DNA of 45,949 nucleotides from Actinomycetota bacterium (GTDB taxonomy: Bacteria > Actinomycetota > Thermoleophilia > Solirubrobacterales > 70-9): assembly GCA_018268415.1 (NCBI GenBank), contig JAFDWO010000027.1, positions 1-45,949 of the forward strand, given 5' to 3'. This document shows positions 16,688 to 25,299 of this stretch, piece by piece. Under the pieces are notes generated by a model. It was not told where the DNA came from. It did no database searches and saw only the letters and a program-made list of their open reading frames with translations. A program made the position numbers and the translations under genes. Positions within the stretch are counted from its first letter, which is position 1; each line of letters begins with the position of its first letter.

Positions 16688-17550
16688 CAGGCGTCGGCCC
16701 GCCGCGAGCGCTGGATGATGATCGTCGCGATCGTGATCGAGGTGACCGAGAACACCGCGATGATCGTCAGGATCGCGTTGACGACCGGCGAGAAGCCCTG
16801 CCGCAGGAGCGTCCAGATGTGAACCGGCAGCGTCTGTTCGGCGCCGCTGACGAAGAAGGTCACGATCACCTCGTCGAAGGAGACGGTGAACCCGAGCAGG
16901 GCGGCGGCGATCAGGGCGGTGCGGATCGACGGGAAGATGACGTTGAGGAAGGTCCTGATCGGGCCCGCGCCGAGGTCCATCGACGCCTGCTCGAGCGAGG
17001 GGTCGAGCGCCCGCATCCGCTGGGCGACGATGAACAGGATGATCGGGGTGATGAAGGTGACGTGGGCGATCACGATCGCCAGCATCCCCGGCTGGATCCC
17101 GACCTGACGGAGCGCCAGCAGCAGGGCGATCCCCAGCACCATCCCCGGCATCACGAACGGCAGCGCGATCAGGCCCTGCAGGATCGCCAGGCCGCGCATC
17201 CGCACCCGGGTGAAGAGGATCGCGAACGAGGTCCCGGCGATGCAGGCGATCGTCACCGAGATCACCGAGACCTTGAGGCTGAAGACGAGCGCGTCGATCA
17301 TTTCGCTGTCGTGGGCGAGGCGGTCGTACCAGTGGGTGCTGAACGCGTGGATCGGCAGGCTCTGGACCGAGGCGGCGTTGAAGGAGAAGATCGCCATCAC
17401 GATCACCGGCGCGTAGAGGAAGAAGTAGATGAGCAGGCAGTAGAGGAACGCGGCGACCCGGGCCCAGCTCCATTCCCGCTCCGCCTCGACCGGCGCCGGG
17501 GCCGGCGGCGAGGGCGCGGGGACCGCGATCGATCCGGCGGTACTGCTCAT
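16687..17550 (-). CDS. ABC transporter permease, PotC-like
   Basis: A 287-residue inner-membrane permease with six hydrophobic segments after a Pro-rich N-terminus of about 30 residues. The EAA-loop signature that contacts the ATPase is visible (EQASMDLGAGPIRTFLNVIFP). The ATG overlaps the stop of the PotB-like gene (ATGA). It belongs to the spermidine/putrescine-type import family and forms the channel with the neighbouring permease. Confidence 0.92.
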   Translation of the reverse strand: MSSTAGSIAVPAPSPPAPAPVEAEREWSWARVAAFLYCLLIYFFLYAPVIVMAIFSFNAASVQSLPIHAFSTHWYDRLAHDSEMIDALVFSLKVSVISVTIACIAGTSFAILFTRVRMRGLAILQGLIALPFVMPGMVLGIALLLALRQVGIQPGMLAIVIAHVTFITPIILFIVAQRMRALDPSLEQASMDLGAGPIRTFLNVIFPSIRTALIAAALLGFTVSFDEVIVTFFVSGAEQTLPVHIWTLLRQGFSPVVNAILTIIAVFSVTSITIATIIIQRSRRADA

Positions 17551-18428
17551 GCGGTCTCTCCTTCGAGGACGATGCGCTTGCGCAGGAGGAGCGAGAGGAG
17601 GCCGAGGACGACCAGCGTCATCACCACCGTGCTGAGCGCGAGCGCGGCGCCGTAGGGCCAGTTGTTGAGGGCGCCGAAGGCCTGGAGGACCACCGAGCCG
17701 ACCATCGTGCCGCTGAGGCCGCCGACCAGGGTCGGGCTGACGTAATCGCCGAAGACGATCACGAAGACGAGCATGAAGCCGATCACCGCGGCGGGCCGGG
17801 CGATCGGCCAGATCACGGTCCGGAAGGTGCGCAGCGGCGAGGCGCCGCAATCCGCCGCGGCCTCGAAGAGGTTCGGCGGGATGCGGTCGAGCAGCGTGTA
17901 GGAGCTGAGGAAGACATAAGGGATGCCGACGTAGGTCATCACCACCGCCACCGCCCAGGGTGAGTAGAGGAAGACGGTCGAGGGGTGGCTGATCACCCCG
18001 ATGCTCTGGAGGAAGCCGTTCAGGATCCCGTTTTCACCGAGGATGATCTTCCACGAGTAGACCCGCATCAGGAAGCTGACCCAGAGGGGCACGATCACCA
18101 GCAGCGCGGCGTAGAACTTGAACCGGCCGAAGTACCGGACGACGACGTAGGCGAGCGGGAAGGCGATCAGGGTCGCCAGGGTGGCGGCGCCGCCGGCGAT
18201 CAGCAGCGAGCGCCACATCAGCGTCAGCACCGCGTCGGACTGCACCACTTTTTCGTAGTTCTCGAGGGTGAAGGTCTTGTTCACCCCGAACAGTTCGTTC
18301 TTCCAGAAGCTATAGAGGACCAGCACCAGGTTGGGGGCGATGACGAGCAGCCCGACCCAGACGATCGCGGGCAGCGCCAGCAGGTACCGGGCCGCGCCGC
18401 GCAGCTTTTCGGTCGGGCGGCCCATCAC
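17547..18428 (-). CDS. ABC transporter permease, PotB-like
   Basis: A 293-residue permease with about six transmembrane segments and the EAA loop FEAAADCGASPLRTFRTVIWP, split by the usual Gly. It is followed by the VIGFMLVFVIVFGDYVSPTL segment typical of PotB-type subunits (split here: VIGFMLVFVIVFGDY, then VSPTL). The start overlaps the ATPase gene stop by 4 bp. It pairs with the PotC-like subunit. Confidence 0.92.
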   Translation of the reverse strand: MMGRPTEKLRGAARYLLALPAIVWVGLLVIAPNLVLVLYSFWKNELFGVNKTFTLENYEKVVQSDAVLTLMWRSLLIAGGAATLATLIAFPLAYVVVRYFGRFKFYAALLVIVPLWVSFLMRVYSWKIILGENGILNGFLQSIGVISHPSTVFLYSPWAVAVVMTYVGIPYVFLSSYTLLDRIPPNLFEAAADCGASPLRTFRTVIWPIARPAAVIGFMLVFVIVFGDYVSPTLVGGLSGTMVGSVVLQAFGALNNWPYGAALALSTVVMTLVVLGLLSLLLRKRIVLEGETA

Positions 18429-19591
18429 TTCGCCGCGGCCGGCTCGGCTTCCGGGGCGATCCCGACGGCGTCGGCGCGGTTCCAGCCGACGGCGACCTTC
18501 TCGCCCGGACCGAAGCTGCCGACGTCGCCGCGCGCTTTGACCAGGTGCTCGCCGACCCGGATCCGCAGCTGGATGTCCGACCCCTGGTAGATCGCCTCCT
18601 CGACGACCCCTTCGAGCCGGTTGTCGCAGCCGTCCGCGTCGCCGCCGAGGCGGATCGCCTCGGGGCGCACCGAGAGGCTGTAGGTGGGCGTGTCCGGCAC
18701 GTCGGCGACCTCGAGGTCGATGCTGCCGGCGCTCGCCCGACCCGCCCCGGTCCCGGTGCAGTCCAGGAGGTTGGTGCTGCCGACGAACCGCGCCACGAAG
18801 GGGGTCGCCGGGCGCGAGTAGACGTCCTGCGGGGTGCCGATCTGGTGCACCCGACCGTCGGCCATGATCGCGATGTGATCCGACATCGCCAGCGCCTCGC
18901 CCTGGTCGTGGGTGACGTAGACGAAGGTGATCCCGACCTCGCGCTGGATGTGCTGCAGGACCACCTGCATCTCCTGGCGCAGCTTCAGGTCGAGGGCGCC
19001 GAGCGGCTCGTCGAGGAGGACCAGTTGCGGTTCGGCGATCAGGGCCCGGGCCAGCGCGACGCGCTGGCGCTGGCCGCCGGACAGCTGGTGCGGCATGCGG
19101 TCGGCGAAGTCGGCGACCGCGACCCGCTCGAGGAACTCCTGGACCCGCGACTTGATCTCGCCCTTGCCGACGCCGGCCATCCGCAGCGGATAGCCGACGT
19201 TCTGGCGCACGTTGAGGTGGGGAAACAGCGCGTAGCTCTGGAACACCGTGTGGATCGGGCGCTTGTACGGGGGGCGCCGGGTGATCTCGGTCTCGCCGAG
19301 GAAGACGCGCCCGGCGGTGGGGCGCTCGAACCCGGCGATCATCCGCAGGGTCGTGGTCTTGCCGCTGCCGCTCGGGCCGAGCAGCGAGTAGAACTCCCCC
19401 GGCTGGATGACGAGGTCGATGTTGTCCACCGCCGGGGTCTTCGTCCCCGGATAGATCTTCGAGACCTGCTCCAGGCGGACCACGTCCTCGGCGGCCGACC
19501 GGACCGGGTCACGACGGCGCGCGGTGGATGCCGGGGACGAGGACTCGTCCCCGCCCACGGTGACTTCCGAGGTGCGCGCCGGATCCGTCAC
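18425..19591 (-). CDS. ABC transporter ATPase, PotA-like
   Basis: A 388-residue ATPase. Walker A (GPSGSGKTTTLR), Q-loop (VFQSYALFPHLNV), signature (LSGGQRQRVALARAL), Walker B (LVLLDEPLGALD) and H-loop (VTHDQGEAL) are all intact. A C-terminal TOBE-type regulatory domain (SLSVRPEAIRL, VGWNRADAV) is typical of PotA/MalK-type importers. The GTG at 19,591 overlaps the binding-protein stop (GTGA) like other junctions here; ATG 19,627 would add 12 residues. It energises uptake by the adjacent permeases. Confidence 0.92.
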   Translation of the reverse strand: MTDPARTSEVTVGGDESSSPASTARRRDPVRSAAEDVVRLEQVSKIYPGTKTPAVDNIDLVIQPGEFYSLLGPSGSGKTTTLRMIAGFERPTAGRVFLGETEITRRPPYKRPIHTVFQSYALFPHLNVRQNVGYPLRMAGVGKGEIKSRVQEFLERVAVADFADRMPHQLSGGQRQRVALARALIAEPQLVLLDEPLGALDLKLRQEMQVVLQHIQREVGITFVYVTHDQGEALAMSDHIAIMADGRVHQIGTPQDVYSRPATPFVARFVGSTNLLDCTGTGAGRASAGSIDLEVADVPDTPTYSLSVRPEAIRLGGDADGCDNRLEGVVEEAIYQGSDIQLRIRVGEHLVKARGDVGSFGPGEKVAVGWNRADAVGIAPEAEPAAAK

Positions 19592-20778
19592 AGTGAGATC
19601 TTGAATTCGTTCCACAGTTCGAGCCATTCTTCGAGGTTCGGAACGCGCTTGTTCAGGGCCAGCTTGGAGAAGAAGGGCTTGCCTTCCGCCGTGTAGGGGA
19701 GCAGCGTCGCGTTCAGCGCCTGTTCGTTCAGGCCCGCTTCGACGGCTTCTTTGGATTCCGCCAGCTTCAGCGGGAGGATGCCGGTGTTACTGCTTTCGGC
19801 GGCGAAGCGTGCCTGCCACGGAACCGTGAGTGTGTAGTTGATGAAGTCGTAGCAGAGGGCCGCCTTCTTGGCCCCCGCCTTGGTCATCACGTAGTTGTCA
19901 CTCCACGTCGGCACACCTTCGGGCGGCAGTTTCTGGGTCATCTTGATCCCGTTGTCCCGCAGCGCCGTCTGGGTGGAGATGTTGTAGAGGATCCCCATCG
20001 TGACGTCGCCGTTGGCGAAGTCGTTGGTCTGATCTTCGATCGAGGCCGAGAGGTGGGTGACCTGGGGGCGCAGTTCGGTAAGGGCCTTCTTCATCCCTTC
20101 CATCTGCTTTTCGTCAAGGTCGTAGGGATCCGGGTACCCGAGCATGATCGGGATGAACGGCATGATCGTGGTCGGATCGTCGACCAGGCTCACCTTGCCG
20201 GTGTAGGCCGGGTCGTAGAGGGATTTCCAGGCGACCTTCGGCGTCGGCGTCTTGCCCGGGAGCCAGCAGATCGGCTCGTCACCCCAGTTGTAGATGATCG
20301 CCCAGTTCTGACCTTTGTATTCGGTGGCGTCCCGCCAGGGCAATTCCGTAAGGATGTTTTTCATGTTCGGGACCGCCGACTGGTCCGGCGGGACGATCAA
20401 TCCGGCGTCGGCGTAGTTCTCCACCCAACCCGACGTGGCGAGGACGAGGTCGAACCCTTCCGGGTCCGCCTGGACCTTCGCGAAGCCGTCGGAGACCGAA
20501 CCGAACAGCTGTTTCTTGATCGTCACCCCGCGCAGCTGTTCGTATTCCTTCAGCCAGGCGTTTTCGTGGTAGCTGGCCCAGGTGAACAGGTTCAGCGTTT
20601 CCCCTTTGAAGGACGCCGGATCGGTCTTGCCGACGGTTGCCACCGACGCCGACGACGGCCCTGACGAGCTCGACCCGCAGGCGCTGAGGGCAAGGGCGGC
20701 ACCACCGGCCGCTGCCATGCCGAGCGCGTGGCGTCGTGAGAATCGGTTGTTCTTCTCGAACTGGGGACCAGGGGTCAT
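19588..20778 (-). CDS. Extracellular solute-binding lipoprotein, PotD-like
   Basis: A 396-residue secreted binding protein. The N-terminus has a twin-arginine-like SRRHALG motif, a hydrophobic stretch and a lipobox LSAC (Cys near residue 34), so it should be lipid-anchored outside the membrane. The mature part (TLNLFTWASYHENAWLKEYE, TWSDNYVMTKAGAKK) is of the PotD/PotF polyamine-binding family. I chose ATG 20,778 because AGGAGAG lies just upstream and it begins directly before the signal. The family also binds other cationic or amino compounds, so the ligand is uncertain. Confidence 0.92.
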   Translation of the reverse strand: MTPGPQFEKNNRFSRRHALGMAAAGGAALALSACGSSSSGPSSASVATVGKTDPASFKGETLNLFTWASYHENAWLKEYEQLRGVTIKKQLFGSVSDGFAKVQADPEGFDLVLATSGWVENYADAGLIVPPDQSAVPNMKNILTELPWRDATEYKGQNWAIIYNWGDEPICWLPGKTPTPKVAWKSLYDPAYTGKVSLVDDPTTIMPFIPIMLGYPDPYDLDEKQMEGMKKALTELRPQVTHLSASIEDQTNDFANGDVTMGILYNISTQTALRDNGIKMTQKLPPEGVPTWSDNYVMTKAGAKKAALCYDFINYTLTVPWQARFAAESSNTGILPLKLAESKEAVEAGLNEQALNATLLPYTAEGKPFFSKLALNKRVPNLEEWLELWNEFKISL

Positions 20779-20845
20779 CAGGCTCTCCTCTTCACGTTGA
20801 CCGCACTCTTGTCTCGCACTTTCACTTCCACCGACAACTGACTCC

Positions 20846-21610
20846 TCAGGGCACCGGCGCGATCGCCGTCTGCCCACCGTCCATGAAGAGGCTCGAACCG
20901 GTGAGAAACTCCGGCGCCTCGTTCGCCAGGTACACGACGAAGTTGGCCAGCTCCTCGCTGCGGCCGAGCCGGCGCAGCGGGTTTACCCGGCCCAGGTCCT
21001 CCTCGGTCGCCTCGGCGACGAACTCGGCGATCATCGGCGTGTCGACCCAACCGGGCGCGATCGCGTTGACCGCGATCCCGGTGCCCGCCAGATCCACCGC
21101 CATCGACCGGGCCAACGACATCACCGCCGCCTTGGCGGCGCTGTAGTGCGCCGTTTCGGGCTCGGAGACGCGGCCGTTGATCGAGGAGAAGAGGACGATC
21201 CGGCCACCCTCGCCGCCGTCGCGCATCGCCCGCGCCGCGGCCGCCGCGACCAGCATGCTGCCGCGCAGGTCGATGTCGAGGCAGGAGTCCCAGTCCTCGG
21301 CGGACATCTCGAGGATGTGCTTCGGCTCGAAGGTGGCGGCGGCGGTGACGGCGACGTCGACCCGCCCGAGCCGGGCGACGGCGTCGGCGACGAGGCCCTC
21401 GCATTCGGCAGGATCGCCGACGTCGGTCGGCCGCACCTCGAGCACCGCGTCGTCGTGCGCGGCGCGGATCGCCGCGGCGGTCTCGTTCAGCTTCTCCTCA
21501 CGCCGCCCGGCCAGCACGACGGCCAGCCCGGAGGCCGCCAGGGCCTGGGCGCACGCGGCCCCCATCCCGGTACCGGCGCCGGTGACAACGGCTACACGAC
21601 GGTCACTCAT
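20846..21610 (-). CDS. SDR-family NAD(P)-dependent oxidoreductase
   Basis: A 254-residue classical short-chain dehydrogenase. The cofactor motif is VVTGAGTGMGAA, the catalytic Ser-Tyr-Lys set is FSSINGRV...HYSAAKA, and the C-terminal GSSLFMDGGQTA is typical. The usual NNAG is replaced by TAAATFEP. The gene lies 67 bp upstream of the importer operon and is preceded by a proposed GntR operator/promoter. It likely oxidises an alcohol or hydroxyacid intermediate; its specificity cannot be assigned. Confidence 0.93.
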   Translation of the reverse strand: MSDRRVAVVTGAGTGMGAACAQALAASGLAVVLAGRREEKLNETAAAIRAAHDDAVLEVRPTDVGDPAECEGLVADAVARLGRVDVAVTAAATFEPKHILEMSAEDWDSCLDIDLRGSMLVAAAAARAMRDGGEGGRIVLFSSINGRVSEPETAHYSAAKAAVMSLARSMAVDLAGTGIAVNAIAPGWVDTPMIAEFVAEATEEDLGRVNPLRRLGRSEELANFVVYLANEAPEFLTGSSLFMDGGQTAIAPVP

Positions 21611-21653
21611 CCCAGATCCTCACCCTTCCGGCGCCGACCGACGCCTTGCGGCG

Positions 21654-21682
21654 ACGATATCCGGTGCACTCGTTGAATGCAA
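21654..21682 (-). promoter_or_regulatory. Putative promoter with GntR operator before the first SDR gene
   Basis: On the minus strand, -35 TTGCAT (21,677-21,682) and -10 TATCGT (21,654-21,659) are 17 bp apart. The proposed operator TGCACTCG-T-TGAATGCA (plus strand, 21,665-21,681) lies across the spacer and -35, with 14 of 16 half-site positions matching. It is 55 bp upstream of the start codon. Confidence 0.5.
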
Positions 21683-21724
21683 GCCGTTCGCGGACTGTGC
21701 TTACGCATGACTGATCCCCCTCGA

Positions 21725-22474
21725 TTACTGTGCGATGAAGCCGCCGTCGATGACGAGCTCGGTGCCGGTCACGAACGACGCTTCGTCCGAGGCGAGGTAC
21801 ACGAGCCCATGTGAGATCTCCCCCGGCTGCGCGCCCCGCTTCAGCGGAGTCGCCTCGGCCAGGAACTCGGCCACCTCCGGACCCTCTTCGTCGTTCATCG
21901 GGGTCAGGACCCAACCCGGGCAGACGCTGTTCACCCGGATCCCGTCGCCCGCGTAGGTCAGCGCGGCGCTCTTGCTCATCAGCGTCACGGCGCCCTTCGA
22001 GGCCTGGTAGGAGATGTAGTCCTCGGCGCCGACCATCCCCCAGATCGAGGAGGTGTTGATGATCGAACCGCCGCCGGCCCGGCGCAGCGCCGGAATCGCG
22101 GCCTTCATGCCGAGGAAGACGCCGGTCTGGTTGACCGCGATGACCTTGTCCCAGTGCTCCTCGGTTTCCTCGGTGACCGAGGCCATGCCGAGGATGCCGG
22201 CGTTGTTGACCAGCACGTCGAGCTTGCCGAAGCGCTCCTCGGCGAGGGCGACGGCGGCCTGCCAGTCGGCGGTCCGGGTCACGTCGAGGTGGGTGTAGAC
22301 GGCCGCCAGCCCGCGATCGGAGATCGCCTTCGCGACCCCTTCTCCCAGCTCGTCACGGACGTCCCCGAGGACGACGCTCGCACCCTCTTCGGCGAAGCGC
22401 TCGGCGTGTGCTGCGCCCTGTCCACGGGCGGCCCCCGAAATCAGTGCGACTTTCCCAGATAGACGATCACCCAT
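21725..22474 (-). CDS. SDR-family oxidoreductase
   Basis: A 249-residue classical SDR with cofactor motif LISGAARGQGAAHAERF, NNAGILG, and the catalytic pattern NTSSIWGM...YISYQASKGAV. The end GTELVIDGGF is conserved in the family. It resembles hydroxysteroid or cyclic-alcohol dehydrogenases, which are broad in substrate. The ATG at 22,474 has an AAGGGAAG ribosome site upstream. The gene is separated from the next SDR by about 110 bp containing that gene's promoter. Confidence 0.93.
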   Translation of the reverse strand: MGDRLSGKVALISGAARGQGAAHAERFAEEGASVVLGDVRDELGEGVAKAISDRGLAAVYTHLDVTRTADWQAAVALAEERFGKLDVLVNNAGILGMASVTEETEEHWDKVIAVNQTGVFLGMKAAIPALRRAGGGSIINTSSIWGMVGAEDYISYQASKGAVTLMSKSAALTYAGDGIRVNSVCPGWVLTPMNDEEGPEVAEFLAEATPLKRGAQPGEISHGLVYLASDEASFVTGTELVIDGGFIAQ

Positions 22475-22512
22475 CGAACGATCTTCCCTTCTCGTCGAGT
22501 AGTTCCCGGGCG

Positions 22513-22541
22513 ACCCTAGCAAATGAACTCACTGCATGCAA
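22513..22541 (-). promoter_or_regulatory. Putative promoter with GntR operator before the second SDR gene
   Basis: On the minus strand, -35 TTGCAT (22,536-22,541), 17-bp spacer and -10 TAGGGT (22,513-22,518) preceded by TGC. The proposed operator TGAACTCA-C-TGCATGCA (plus strand, 22,524-22,540) overlaps the -35 and spacer, with 13 of 16 half-site positions matching the consensus. Confidence 0.5.
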
Positions 22542-22586
22542 CCACAACAAAGGCGGATTCCGACCCGTCGCCCGCGGGGGCCCAGG

Positions 22587-23435
22587 TCAGGCCTCGGGCT
22601 CCTCGCCGAGGGCCTCGAGAAGGCCCTGGAAACGGCGCTCTCCCGCGACGGTCTGCGCGCCGGCGTCGAGGAACCGGGCCATCCGCCGGCGCGCGGCGGG
22701 TGCCGACTTGAGGACGTCGAGGAGGAGGGCCTCGAGGGCGAACCCGGTCTGGCCGGGCCCGTCCGCGGCGCTGCTCGCGGCGAGCTTGGTGATCGCGACG
22801 ACCTCGGGCTGGTAGGAGGCGATCCGCCCGGCCAGGCGATTGACCAGCTCGTCCAGCTCACCCTCCGGCACCGCCCGGTTGACGAGGCCATAACGCTCGG
22901 CCACCTCGGCGGTGAGGTCGTCGCCGCCGAGCAGCATCTCGAGCGCGCGGGCGCGGCCGATGGTCGCCGGCAGGCGCTGGGTGCCGCCGCCGGCGGCGAG
23001 GATCCCGAGGGCCACCTCGGGGAACCCGAAGCGGGCCCGCTCCAGCGACGCGAAGCGCAGGTCGAGCGCGAGCAGGAACTCGCAGCCGCCGCCGCGGGCG
23101 GCGCCGCGCACCTTCCCGATCGTCACCCGTTCGCCATCGCGGATCCGGCTCATCAGGCGGTTGAAGGAGCCCGCGGCGGCGCGCAGCGCGCCGGTCTCCT
23201 CGGCGAGGATGTCGCCGACGTCGTAATGGGCGATGAAGAAGTCGGGGTTGGCGCTCTGGAAGACGACGACCCTGACCTCGGGGCGGGCCTCGATCTGCTC
23301 CAGCGCCGCTTCCAGATCCGCCTGGAGCGCCGCGTCGAAGACGTTCACCGGCGGATGGTCGAAGGTGACCCTGGCGACGCCGCCGTCGAGCCGGAGCTCG
23401 AGCGTCTGCAGCTCCACCCCGTCCACGCCGCTCAC
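22587..23435 (-). CDS. Enoyl-CoA hydratase/isomerase family protein
   Basis: A 282-residue crotonase-fold protein. Both expected catalytic acids are present: Glu in GGGCEFLLAL and Glu in FGFPEVALGI. AAGGGTQRLPATIGRA completes the signature. The GTG start at 23,435 overlaps the stop of the NADP-oxidoreductase gene (GTGA); longer open frame upstream is a shadow. It probably hydrates an enoyl-CoA intermediate in the same catabolic route. It is the last gene of a three-gene unit. Confidence 0.92.
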   Translation of the reverse strand: MSGVDGVELQTLELRLDGGVARVTFDHPPVNVFDAALQADLEAALEQIEARPEVRVVVFQSANPDFFIAHYDVGDILAEETGALRAAAGSFNRLMSRIRDGERVTIGKVRGAARGGGCEFLLALDLRFASLERARFGFPEVALGILAAGGGTQRLPATIGRARALEMLLGGDDLTAEVAERYGLVNRAVPEGELDELVNRLAGRIASYQPEVVAITKLAASSAADGPGQTGFALEALLLDVLKSAPAARRRMARFLDAGAQTVAGERRFQGLLEALGEEPEA

Positions 23436-24460
23436 CCCTGAGCCGGCACCGGGTCGAGCGCGATCACGGTCTTGCCGACGTTGCCGCCGGAGAAGAGGTC
23501 CTCGAAGGCGGCGGGAACCTGCTCGAGCCCGTGGAAGACGCGCTGGTCGCTGCTCACCGCGCGCCGCTCGATCCAGCCCCGCATCCGCTCCTCGAACTGC
23601 GGGCGACGGGCGGCGTGGTCGGTGACCAGGAAGCCGATCATCGAGAGCCGGCGGCCGAAGAAGAGGTGGAGGTTGCGCGGCCCCGGCGAGCGGTCGGTGG
23701 TGTTGTAGCCCTCGATCGCCCCGCACTTGGCGATCCTCCCTCCCACCTTCATGTGCTCGATCGCCGCTTCCAGCTGCTCGCCGCCGACGTTGTCGAAGAA
23801 GCCGTCGAGGCCCTCGGGGGCGAGCCGCGCGAGCGCCTCGTCGGCCCCCTCCTCGCGGTAGTTGAACACCGCGTCGAAGCCATAACGCTCCGCGGCGAGC
23901 GCGATCTTGGCGGCGCTGCTGGTGCTGCCGATCACCCGGGCTCCCTCGGCCTTGCAGATCTGGCCCGCGATGCTGCCGACGGAGCCGGCGGCGGTGCTGA
24001 CGAAGATCGTCTTGCCGGGGGCCGGCTCGATGATGTCCATCGTCCCAAGATAGGCGGTGAACCCGGTGCCGCCGAGGATGTCGAGATAGCAGGAGTAGTC
24101 GAGCCCGGCGGGCGGCGGGGCGAGCGGCCGCAGCTTCTCGGCGGGGGCGACGAGGCGGTCCTGGAAGCCGAATTCGCTCGACACCCAGCTGCCCTCGGGG
24201 AGGCCGTCCGCGCACGAGGTGACGACGATGCCGATGCCCTCGCCGTCGAGCGGCGCGTCGAGGTCCCAGGGCGGGAAGTACGACGGGGCGTCGTTCATGC
24301 GACCCCGCATGTAGGGGTCGACCGAGAGGTAACGGTTCTCGACCAGCGCCTCGCCCTCGCCGACCGCGGGCAGAGGCTCCCGGGTGAGGCGGAAGTCGTC
24401 GGCGCCCGGGACCCCGCGTGGCCGCCTGGTCAGCTGCAGGCTGTGGATCGCGTCGGTCAC
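23432..24460 (-). CDS. NADP-dependent medium-chain oxidoreductase (CurA/leukotriene-B4 dehydrogenase type)
   Basis: A 342-residue zinc-independent MDR-family reductase. The N-terminus (ENRYLSVDPYMRGRMND) and the dinucleotide motif (VSTAAGSVGSIAGQICK) are characteristic, and no zinc-ligand cysteines are seen. Members reduce the double bond of alpha,beta-unsaturated ketones or aldehydes. The ATG overlaps the stop of the acetoacetate-decarboxylase-like gene. With the enoyl-CoA hydratase behind it, it suggests processing of an unsaturated intermediate. Confidence 0.93.
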   Translation of the reverse strand: MTDAIHSLQLTRRPRGVPGADDFRLTREPLPAVGEGEALVENRYLSVDPYMRGRMNDAPSYFPPWDLDAPLDGEGIGIVVTSCADGLPEGSWVSSEFGFQDRLVAPAEKLRPLAPPPAGLDYSCYLDILGGTGFTAYLGTMDIIEPAPGKTIFVSTAAGSVGSIAGQICKAEGARVIGSTSSAAKIALAAERYGFDAVFNYREEGADEALARLAPEGLDGFFDNVGGEQLEAAIEHMKVGGRIAKCGAIEGYNTTDRSPGPRNLHLFFGRRLSMIGFLVTDHAARRPQFEERMRGWIERRAVSSDQRVFHGLEQVPAAFEDLFSGGNVGKTVIALDPVPAQG

Positions 24461-25239
24461 GCGCCCACCTCCGCGGACGCGCCGGAGAGGTACAGCCAGT
24501 CGTCATAACGGGCGAAGGCGTGGGGCAGGAAGCGCTCGCCGTCGACGGTGCCGACGTGCTCGTTGCGGGAGGCGACGTCGCCGTGCACGAAGGAGGCCGC
24601 GATCGGCGCGCCGATCCCGAGCTCGCTGATCCGGTCGTGGGGCCCGTCGGTGAGGGTGACGGACGCCGCGCCCGCCTCGCGGCGGTGCTCGCCGAGCTCG
24701 AAGGTCGCCTGGTTCACGGTCACGTCGCCCTCGATGCCGGTCCCGTCGGGAGCCCAGCGGAAGCTGACGTTGAAGTTGCGCGACTCGCCCCCGGGCCGCG
24801 TCTCGGCGACCTCACGGGCCATCGTGATCGCGATGATCCGCACCCCCGCCCGGCTCAGCGAACCGCGGATCTCCTCCCCCGCCTCCTCGAGCACCACGTC
24901 GGCCTGGCGCTTGGGCTCGCCGAAGGTCTCGCGGCCGAAGGCGATCGCCGCGGCGGTGTCCATATACATCGACAACACGTAGAGGCCGCTGCTCGCGCCG
25001 AAGCTGCACGGCACGTAGAGGCCGCCACCGCCGAAGGGGCCCACCGGGCTCTCGCCCCAGTGCCCGACCTCGACCATGACCCGCGCCGGATCCTCGAGCT
25101 CGAACTCCTCCGGAATCGCCCGCCGCAACCGCTCCGGATCGGCCTCACACTCCGCCTGCAACATCCGCGCGTCGTTGAAGTAGGGCCGCCCGATCAACTC
25201 CAGCAACCGCCCCGCTTCCGCCTCCGAGCGCAAGAACAT
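24457..25239 (-). CDS. Acetoacetate decarboxylase family protein
   Basis: A 260-residue member of the ADC family. The segment FGEPKRQADVVL aligns with the Schiff-base lysine region of acetoacetate decarboxylase, although the usual adjacent Lys pair is Lys-Arg here. Many family members are hydrolases, aldolases or dehydratases rather than decarboxylases. A strong ribosome site (GGAGGAGGG) precedes the ATG. It is the first gene of the three-gene unit and has the clearest copy of the proposed GntR operator just upstream. Confidence 0.85.
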   Translation of the reverse strand: MFLRSEAEAGRLLELIGRPYFNDARMLQAECEADPERLRRAIPEEFELEDPARVMVEVGHWGESPVGPFGGGGLYVPCSFGASSGLYVLSMYMDTAAAIAFGRETFGEPKRQADVVLEEAGEEIRGSLSRAGVRIIAITMAREVAETRPGGESRNFNVSFRWAPDGTGIEGDVTVNQATFELGEHRREAGAASVTLTDGPHDRISELGIGAPIAASFVHGDVASRNEHVGTVDGERFLPHAFARYDDWLYLSGASAEVGA

Positions 25240-25260
25240 CAGCCCTCCTCCGTGGTGGCC

Positions 25261-25277
25261 TGCATTCAGTGAATATA
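25261..25277. promoter_or_regulatory. Putative GntR operator, best copy
   Basis: TGCATTCA-G-TGAATATA is a 17-bp palindrome with one half perfect and the other at 6 of 8 positions. It lies 22 bp upstream of the acetoacetate-decarboxylase-like start codon. On the minus strand TATATT (25,272-25,277) could be the -10, so bound regulator would block initiation. Confidence 0.5.
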
Positions 25278-25299
25278 CCCTGCGCGGCGTGGGGGCGCC

